A stretch of 10,654 nt of DNA, from the NCBI GenBank assembly GCA_964452045.1, contig CAYVKM010000109.1, positions 1 to 10,654 of the forward strand, in the 5' to 3' direction. Origin of the DNA: CAYVKM01 sp964452045. Lineage in GTDB: Bacteria > Calditrichota > Calditrichia > RBG-13-44-9. Under the pieces are notes generated by a model. It saw only the letters and a program-made list of their open reading frames with translations, had not been told where the DNA came from and searched no databases. Shown in pieces: positions 6,869 to 10,654 of this stretch (position 1 is the first letter of the stretch; each line of letters starts with the position of its first letter). The translations under genes were made by a program, and so were the position numbers.

Positions 6869-7459
6869 TTAGTCTTCATGATCTTCTTTTGTTTCTGTGC
6901 TGTCCGCTGATTTGGGCTCAAAATCCAGCGCCATGGAATTTATGCAGAACCGTTTATAAGTTGGAGCCGGGCCGTCATCAAAGACGTGTCCCAGATGCCC
7001 GCCACATTTATCGCACAATACTTCTGTTCGCCTCATGAAAAAACTATTGTCTTCAGCCAGGTCTACTTTATCCTGGGAAACAGGTGTGGTAAAACTTGGC
7101 CAACCACATCCGGCATTATATTTAGTATCGGAACTGAACAAAATATTTCCACAGGCGGCACATTTATAAATTCCCTTTTCGGAAAAATCATCATATTTTC
7201 CACTGTAAGGAGCTTCCGTCCCTTTTTTACGTAAAACCCGGTATTCTTCCGGCGTCAAAATCTTCTTCCACTCTTCATCTGATTTCTTGATTTTATCTGA
7301 CATAGCATCACCTGTATTTGAGCTTAATTGTTTATTTTTTTCATCCGGTAAAGGATTATGATTCTGGCTGAATATCGAGTGAATCGTTTGGTTAAGAAAG
7401 ATTCCAATAATAACGACACTTGAGAAAGAAAGGATGAAACGCCAAAATTTTTGCTTCAT
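6869..7459 (-). CDS. msrB: Membrane-anchored peptide-methionine (R)-S-oxide reductase MsrB
   Basis: A 196-residue MsrB, which reduces the R epimer of methionine sulfoxide in oxidised proteins. The SelR domain spans about residues 60-182. Zinc is held by CxxC pairs C100/C103 and C149/C152. The catalytic cysteine is C172 in RFCINSMAL, and C118 in GCGWPSF is a candidate resolving cysteine. GGHLGHVFDDGP (153-164) is the usual active-site motif. Before the domain there is a hydrophobic segment (about 8-24, then NQTIHSIFSQ) that acts as an uncleaved anchor or signal peptide, and a polar linker to about 58, so the enzyme probably works in the periplasm. An acidic tail (SADSTETKEDHED) follows. An internal Met at residue 53 would give a soluble form of usual MsrB length, but it is less likely because the upstream segment is so clearly hydrophobic. 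It lies 25 bases downstream of the TerB-like gene, probably in one operon. Confidence 0.95.
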   Translation of the reverse strand: MKQKFWRFILSFSSVVIIGIFLNQTIHSIFSQNHNPLPDEKNKQLSSNTGDAMSDKIKKSDEEWKKILTPEEYRVLRKKGTEAPYSGKYDDFSEKGIYKCAACGNILFSSDTKYNAGCGWPSFTTPVSQDKVDLAEDNSFFMRRTEVLCDKCGGHLGHVFDDGPAPTYKRFCINSMALDFEPKSADSTETKEDHED

Positions 7460-7484
7460 TATTTGCCTCTGTAATCCGTTTAAA

Positions 7485-7952
7485 TTAGCCTGATTTAGCA
7501 GACTGTTGATTTTTTACCCTCAATTTTGTTTCAATTAACTGGCTGTGTGGAAGATTGAGCAATCGGGACAATTTGTGCACCAGATAATCTTCATGGTCAT
7601 TTAATTTGGTATCGGTATAAATAATTTTCCAAATATATTCCATGATGGTAATTTTCTTTTCCGTGGGATAATTCTCATTTATCAGATTGGTGTAGTGCCA
7701 AAGATCGATGCTGCCATTTAGTTCTGTATTGGCAAGATCTTCGATCTCCTTTGATTCTTCTTGTGAAAGTCCAAATTCTTTTTGCAGAATATCAATGATA
7801 AGTTCTTTCTCAGATTGACTGAATTGTCCATCCACTGTAGCCATTTCGATTAAAATTGCTGCCAGAGCAACGGATAGTTCTTTATTCCCATTCATCCCGG
7901 CACTGCCATGTTTCACTTCCATTCCAAACATTCGGTTTAAAATATTGAACAT
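7485..7952 (-). CDS. TerB-like (tellurite resistance TerB family) helical protein
   Basis: A soluble all-helical protein of 155 residues with a TerB-like domain. Two related halves carry acidic clusters typical of the fold: ATVDGQFSQSEKELI near the N-terminus (about 38-52) and TDTKLNDHEDYLVHKL (about 113-128), the latter ending ...SRLLNLP. TerB-family domains are thought to bind metal ions and often sit in stress-response or membrane-associated systems. A direct tellurite role is not implied here because no other ter genes are nearby. The start is taken at the second of two adjacent ATGs: GAGGG (complement of 7959-7963) is six bases from this one but only three from the ATG at 7955. It is the first gene of a likely two-gene operon with msrB, driven from the divergent region that holds a clear inverted repeat. 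Confidence 0.85.
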   Translation of the reverse strand: MFNILNRMFGMEVKHGSAGMNGNKELSVALAAILIEMATVDGQFSQSEKELIIDILQKEFGLSQEESKEIEDLANTELNGSIDLWHYTNLINENYPTEKKITIMEYIWKIIYTDTKLNDHEDYLVHKLSRLLNLPHSQLIETKLRVKNQQSAKSG

Positions 7953-7958
7953 CATTTA

Positions 7959-7963
7959 CCCTC
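7959..7963 (-). promoter_or_regulatory. Ribosome binding site of the TerB-like gene (decides the start)
   Basis: GAGGG on the minus strand. Its distance is three bases to the first ATG and six bases to the second, in-frame ATG, which favours the second as the start. Confidence 0.5.
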
Positions 7964-7975
7964 AACAAACATGTC

Positions 7976-8014
7976 TTGCATATTTCGATATTTATGCAAT
8001 GATTCATTGCATAT
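7976..8014. promoter_or_regulatory. Operator-like cluster of three TTGCATA half-sites with a 21-bp inverted repeat
   Basis: Between the divergent TerB-like and dehydrogenase genes there is a perfect inverted repeat, TATGCAATG-ATT-CATTGCATA, at 7993-8013 (9-bp arms, 3-base spacer). An additional TTGCATAT at 7976-7983 repeats the right-hand TTGCATAT (8007-8014) 31 bases away, about three helical turns. This gives three half-sites, alternating in orientation. It looks like the binding site of a dimeric regulator acting on either or both promoters. The regulator is not in the window. A transcribed hairpin is possible but less likely, since no T-run follows. Confidence 0.6.
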
Positions 8015-8023
8015 GTGTTTAGA

Positions 8024-8029
8024 TATAAT
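8024..8029 (+). promoter_or_regulatory. Candidate -10 box for the dehydrogenase gene
   Basis: A consensus TATAAT ten bases after the inverted repeat. No good -35 hexamer lies at the right distance: that place is occupied by the inverted repeat, which fits control by a bound regulator. It would leave a leader of about 80 bases before the ATG at 8119. Confidence 0.4.
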
Positions 8030-8118
8030 TAATTGAAAAAAAATCAAATTGTTCCTAAATTCTTCTCATCTAAAATTGATGGTTGTAGTCGAAAATTTAA
8101 CTTGAAAAAGGAAAGCAC

Positions 8119-9093
8119 ATGCCGGATGTTTATTTCTATGAAGCATTTGCTGAAGAAGAGCAATTACTAAAAAATGTCCTTCCACCTAATATTAGTGCAG
8201 GATTTACCAGGAAAACCATTCAGGAGGCAGGTGATAAATTCCCTCCGGCCGGAATCATCAGCATCCGAACGCAATCCTTGCTTTTGGAATCCTGGTCAAA
8301 CCAGGTTTCTGCTATCCTGACCCGAAGCACCGGATATGATCACCTGAAGCGATATTTAAAAAAGATTGAGAAAAAAATTCCCTGCGGTTATCTGCCCTTA
8401 TATTGTAATAGGGCTGTAGCTGAACAGGCGATGCTGCTGTGGATGGCCTTGTTGCGAAAATTGTCTCAACAAACCAGTAAATTCCAAGAATTCAACCGGG
8501 ATGGATTAACCGGCTCTGAAACTTCGGGCAAAACTCTGGTCGTCGTAGGCGTAGGAAATATCGGATCGGAAATTGTCAAAATAGGGCAGGGACTGGGGAT
8601 GAAAGTAATTGGCGTGGACCTCATTGAAAAACACGTTTTTGTTGAATATTCTGATATCAATAAAGTTTTACCCCTTGCCGATATCATTGTCTGCAGTATG
8701 AATCTGACACCGGAAAATAAAAATTATTTTAATTACCAACGGTTAAGGCAGGCCAAAAAGGGAAGTATATTTATTAATATTGCCCGGGGAGAAATGTCTC
8801 CATCTGTAGATTTAATAAAATTACTGCAAGAGAATCACCTTGCCGGTGTGGGAATGGATGTTTTTAATCTGGAAAGTCAATTGGCTGTCTATTTGAGATC
8901 TGACAAACATCTGGCTTCTGTGAATTCAGAAATAGAGGCAATTATAGAAATGAGCCATTTACCAAATGTTATCTTCACTCCCCATAATGCTTTTAACACC
9001 TATGAAGCTCTGCAACGAAAAGTAAAGCAGAGTGTCGAGCAGATTGTTAGCTTACATCAAAACGGGAAATTTATCTGGGAAATCCCTGATTAG
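8119..9093 (+). CDS. D-isomer-specific 2-hydroxyacid dehydrogenase (NAD-dependent)
   Basis: A 324-residue enzyme of the D-2-hydroxyacid dehydrogenase family, which interconverts a 2-keto acid and its D-2-hydroxy acid with NAD(H). The N-terminal half of the substrate domain contains TRSTGYDHL (68-76), typical of the family. The nucleotide fold has GVGNIG (144-149), with Asp167 at the end of the second strand, which favours NAD over NADP. The catalytic trio is present: Arg223 in NIARGE, Glu252 in DVFNLE (29 residues after the Arg, as in PGDH), and His289 in TPHNA. The stretch between Glu252 and His289 is longer than in PGDH-like members. AAGGAAAG at 8108-8115 serves as ribosome binding site. 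The substrate cannot be read from the sequence; D-lactate dehydrogenase-like activity is one possibility. It appears to be a single-gene unit, with a candidate terminator downstream. Confidence 0.92.
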   Translation: MPDVYFYEAFAEEEQLLKNVLPPNISAGFTRKTIQEAGDKFPPAGIISIRTQSLLLESWSNQVSAILTRSTGYDHLKRYLKKIEKKIPCGYLPLYCNRAVAEQAMLLWMALLRKLSQQTSKFQEFNRDGLTGSETSGKTLVVVGVGNIGSEIVKIGQGLGMKVIGVDLIEKHVFVEYSDINKVLPLADIIVCSMNLTPENKNYFNYQRLRQAKKGSIFINIARGEMSPSVDLIKLLQENHLAGVGMDVFNLESQLAVYLRSDKHLASVNSEIEAIIEMSHLPNVIFTPHNAFNTYEALQRKVKQSVEQIVSLHQNGKFIWEIPD

Positions 9094-9214
9094 TGATCAG
9101 TTAAATATCCGGAATATTAAAATCCGAATTATCTATACTACTTCCTTCCATTAATTCAAAATTAAATTAACACCCCTCTATCAATTCGGTAGTTCAAGAC
9201 AGAAGTCTATTTTG

Positions 9215-9245
9215 CAGAATTAGGAAAAATTCTGGTATATTTTTT
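9215..9245 (+). terminator. Candidate rho-independent terminator
   Basis: A 7-bp stem, CAGAATT and AATTCTG, with the six-base loop AGGAAA (9215-9234), followed within five bases by six Ts (9240-9245). It lies about 120 bases after the dehydrogenase stop. The stem is AT-rich and the T-run is slightly displaced, so strength is uncertain. Confidence 0.45.
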
Positions 9246-9357
9246 AGTAATGGGAATATGTTCACATTTATCGGCTTTGAAAGTGTCATGTTTTTAAGGT
9301 TATTGCCGAATGATAATTCATTTTCTCCCATTGTTCTGTTTTCAAATCAAATAATAA

Positions 9358-9385
9358 TTGAATTTTAGAAAACAATGAATAGAAT
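9358..9385 (+). promoter_or_regulatory. Tentative promoter for nuoEF
   Basis: TTGAAT (9358-9363) and TAGAAT (9380-9385) with a 16-base spacer resemble a housekeeping -35/-10 pair. In DNA this AT-rich such pairs arise by chance, so the call is tentative. It would give a leader of roughly 135 bases. Confidence 0.25.
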
Positions 9386-9524
9386 CTTTCCTGATGAATA
9401 TAATTTTTATTTATAATGTACAATTAGTAACAAGTGGCATGGGATTTGATGAGTATAATAACCGAAGAAAAGAAATTCCTGGTAAATGATGAAAATGATT
9501 TTAGAAAAACCGAAGGAGTTTTAA

Positions 9525-9983
9525 ATGTCAGCAACAGTTAACCTGGTCAATAAAGCGGTAAAGAAATTCGGAAAAAAAAGGGAAAATATACTTCCGGTAT
9601 TACAGACAGTGGTGCGCGAAGAAAAATATTTGTCTGAGCAGGCCATGATTGAGATTGCCCGGGCCCTGGACATTTCTTCTGCCGAAGTTTATGGTACAGC
9701 TTCTTTCTACACCTTTTTGGATCTGAAACCCAGGGGGAAAAATGTCATCCGGGTTTGTAAAACCATCACCTGCTATATGAAAGGCAAAGATGATATTATA
9801 AAAGCTATTGAAGACCGCTTAAAACTAAAGATTGGAGAAACTACCTCGGATGGAAATTTCAGTTTCTTAACCACCAATTGCATGGGCTGGTGCCATAAAG
9901 GCCCGGCAATGTTGATTAATGACAAAGTCTTCACGGAATTGACCCCGAAAAAGGCAATTGCAGCCATTGAAGAATGTTTTTAA
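9525..9983 (+). CDS. nuoE: NuoE-type 2Fe-2S subunit of an NAD-linked oxidoreductase
   Basis: A 152-residue thioredoxin-like ferredoxin subunit of the NuoE/HoxE/HndA family. It holds one [2Fe-2S] cluster and partners the FMN/NADH-binding NuoF subunit. The four cluster ligands are C78 and C83 (CKTITC) and C119 and C123 (NCMGWC). The N-terminal helical part has the usual ILPVLQTVVREEKYL and AEVYGTASFY motifs, and the end has PAMLINDKVFTELTP. Length is normal for the family and the protein is complete. AAGGAG at 9513-9518 lies six bases before the ATG. The next gene, nuoF, begins 14 bases after the stop, so the two are cotranscribed. Family membership is certain; whether the parent complex is complex I, an NAD-reducing hydrogenase or a formate dehydrogenase depends on genes beyond the right edge. 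Confidence 0.95.
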   Translation: MSATVNLVNKAVKKFGKKRENILPVLQTVVREEKYLSEQAMIEIARALDISSAEVYGTASFYTFLDLKPRGKNVIRVCKTITCYMKGKDDIIKAIEDRLKLKIGETTSDGNFSFLTTNCMGWCHKGPAMLINDKVFTELTPKKAIAAIEECF

Positions 9984-9997
9984 GACGGGAGATTATA

Positions 9998-10654
9998 ATG
10001 CCACGAAAGAAAGAAGAAAAACGAAAAGAAGTTATTGAGCGTCAGGATAAAGTGAATTTGATGTTCAGAGACATTGATGTCTGGAAGGTAATTGATAAAG
10101 CTCTGGCTATGAATCCGGAACAAATTATTGAGGATGTTACAGAGTCCGGTTTACGGGGCAGGGGAGGTGCTGGTTTTCCCACTGGGCTCAAATGGAAATT
10201 TGCCGCGGAACAGAAAGACGATAGTAAATATGTCATATGTAATGCGGATGAGGGCGAACCCGGGACCTTCAAAGATCGCAAGATTCTGGAAGAACAGTCG
10301 GAAAAGGTCTTTGCCGGCATGACTATTTGTGCCAAAGCCATTGGGGCAAAACAGGGTTTTGTTTACCTGCGTGGAGAGTACAACTATTTACTACCCTTGT
10401 TAAATGAAAAGTTAGAAAAATTCAATAATAGTCTTAAGCAGCGAAAGTTTAATTTTAAGATATCCATGTTCTCCGGCAGCGGAGCCTATGTTTGTGGCGA
10501 GGAGACAGCCCTGATAGAATCGATGGAAGGTTATCGGGGTGAACCCAGGAATAAACCGCCATTTCCGGTTCAGAAAGGATATCTGGGGAAGCCAACCGTG
10601 GTGAACAATGTTGAAACATTGGTTTACTGTATGATGATTGTTCGACGCGGGCCG
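9998..10654 (+). CDS. nuoF: NuoF/HoxF-type NADH- and FMN-binding flavoprotein subunit (partial, 5' end)
   Basis: The first 219 codons of a NuoF-type subunit that runs off the right edge. GGGAG at 9987-9991 is the ribosome binding site. Motifs: GRGGAGFPTGLKW (54-66) and CNADEGEPGTFKDR (81-94) for FMN and NADH, FVYLRGEY (121-128), GAYVCGEETALIESMEG (162-178), then GEPRNKPPFP and PTVVNNVETL. The four cysteines of the C-terminal 4Fe-4S site would lie beyond the window. The N-terminus is short and very basic (MPRKKEEKRKEVIERQ), without the extra thioredoxin-like domain of HndC-type proteins. Details such as ALIESMEG, RNKPPFPVQKGYLGKPT and YLRGEYNYLLPLL read closer to HoxF/FdsB-type diaphorase subunits than to E. 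coli NuoF as I remember them, so a hydrogenase or formate dehydrogenase partner is possible. It forms an operon with nuoE. Confidence 0.95.
   Translation, partial: MPRKKEEKRKEVIERQDKVNLMFRDIDVWKVIDKALAMNPEQIIEDVTESGLRGRGGAGFPTGLKWKFAAEQKDDSKYVICNADEGEPGTFKDRKILEEQSEKVFAGMTICAKAIGAKQGFVYLRGEYNYLLPLLNEKLEKFNNSLKQRKFNFKISMFSGSGAYVCGEETALIESMEGYRGEPRNKPPFPVQKGYLGKPTVVNNVETLVYCMMIVRRGP

Larger units (their letters stand above)
9094..9524. other. AT-rich intergenic region before nuoE
   Basis: A spacer of 431 bases without a supported gene. It holds a candidate terminator for the upstream gene (9215-9245) and, in its second half, possible promoter elements for nuoE: TTGAAT at 9358-9363 and TAGAAT at 9380-9385, 16 bases apart, with other TATAAT hexamers at 9399-9404 and 9412-9417. 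A 30-codon ORF begins at 9449 and runs past the nuoE start. None of these elements can be confirmed by eye. Confidence 0.5.

Noticed and set aside
7485..7952. Tellurite-resistance operon
   Set aside because: Only a TerB-like domain is present; no terA, terC, terD or terZ genes are nearby, and TerB-like domains occur widely.
9086..9100. Hairpin CTGAT-TAGTG-ATCAG over the dehydrogenase stop codon
   Set aside because: Only a 5-bp AT-rich stem with no T-run after it; the hairpin at 9215-9245 is a better terminator candidate.

Overview
This is a 10.65 kb window from an AT-rich bacterial genome (roughly 40% GC by eye), probably a draft or metagenome assembly because it contains a 100-N gap. The gene content points to a diderm bacterium: exported proteins, a WXXGXW-repeat envelope protein, a membrane-anchored MsrB, a very large TPR protein and a NuoE/NuoF-type NADH-oxidising module. 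The style (long TPR proteins with a TolB-N/FlgO-like region, many AT-rich intergenic stretches) resembles FCB-group or Calditrichota/KSB1-type genomes. No marker gene proves that placement. No rRNA, tRNA, CRISPR array, transposase or phage structural gene was seen.

Layout. Bases 1-173 hold no supported gene. A small exported WXXGXW-repeat protein (174-485, +) converges on a 1167-residue membrane-anchored TPR protein (551-4054, -). A 484-base AT-rich divergent intergenic region separates that gene from a tightly packed plus-strand cassette of four genes (4539-6755). In order these are a cytoplasmic N-acetylmuramoyl-L-alanine amidase, a small two-TM holin-like protein, a TM plus coiled-coil protein, and an exported coiled-coil protein with a C-terminal TM. 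The last gene is interrupted by 100 Ns. The 55 bases on either side of the Ns are identical, which looks like two contigs overlapping by one k-mer that were never merged. Removing the Ns and one copy restores a clean 154-residue ORF.

A convergent spacer with a weak hairpin terminator follows, then a minus-strand pair: a TerB-like protein (7485-7952) and a membrane-anchored methionine-R-sulfoxide reductase, MsrB (6869-7459). A divergent promoter region with a 21-bp inverted repeat and three TTGCATA half-sites separates them from a D-2-hydroxyacid dehydrogenase (8119-9093, +). After about 430 bases of AT-rich spacer the window ends in nuoE (9525-9983) and the first 219 codons of nuoF (9998 to the edge). 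This pair forms a diaphorase module that could belong to complex I, an NAD-linked hydrogenase or an NAD-linked formate dehydrogenase.

How it fits together. The most unusual part is the amidase, holin-like and coiled-coil membrane cassette, which has the order and topology of a phage lysis module (endolysin, holin, spanin-like) but no visible phage genes. It lies divergent to the large sensor/scaffold-like TPR protein. The two could form one envelope-associated system, but this is inference from architecture and position only.
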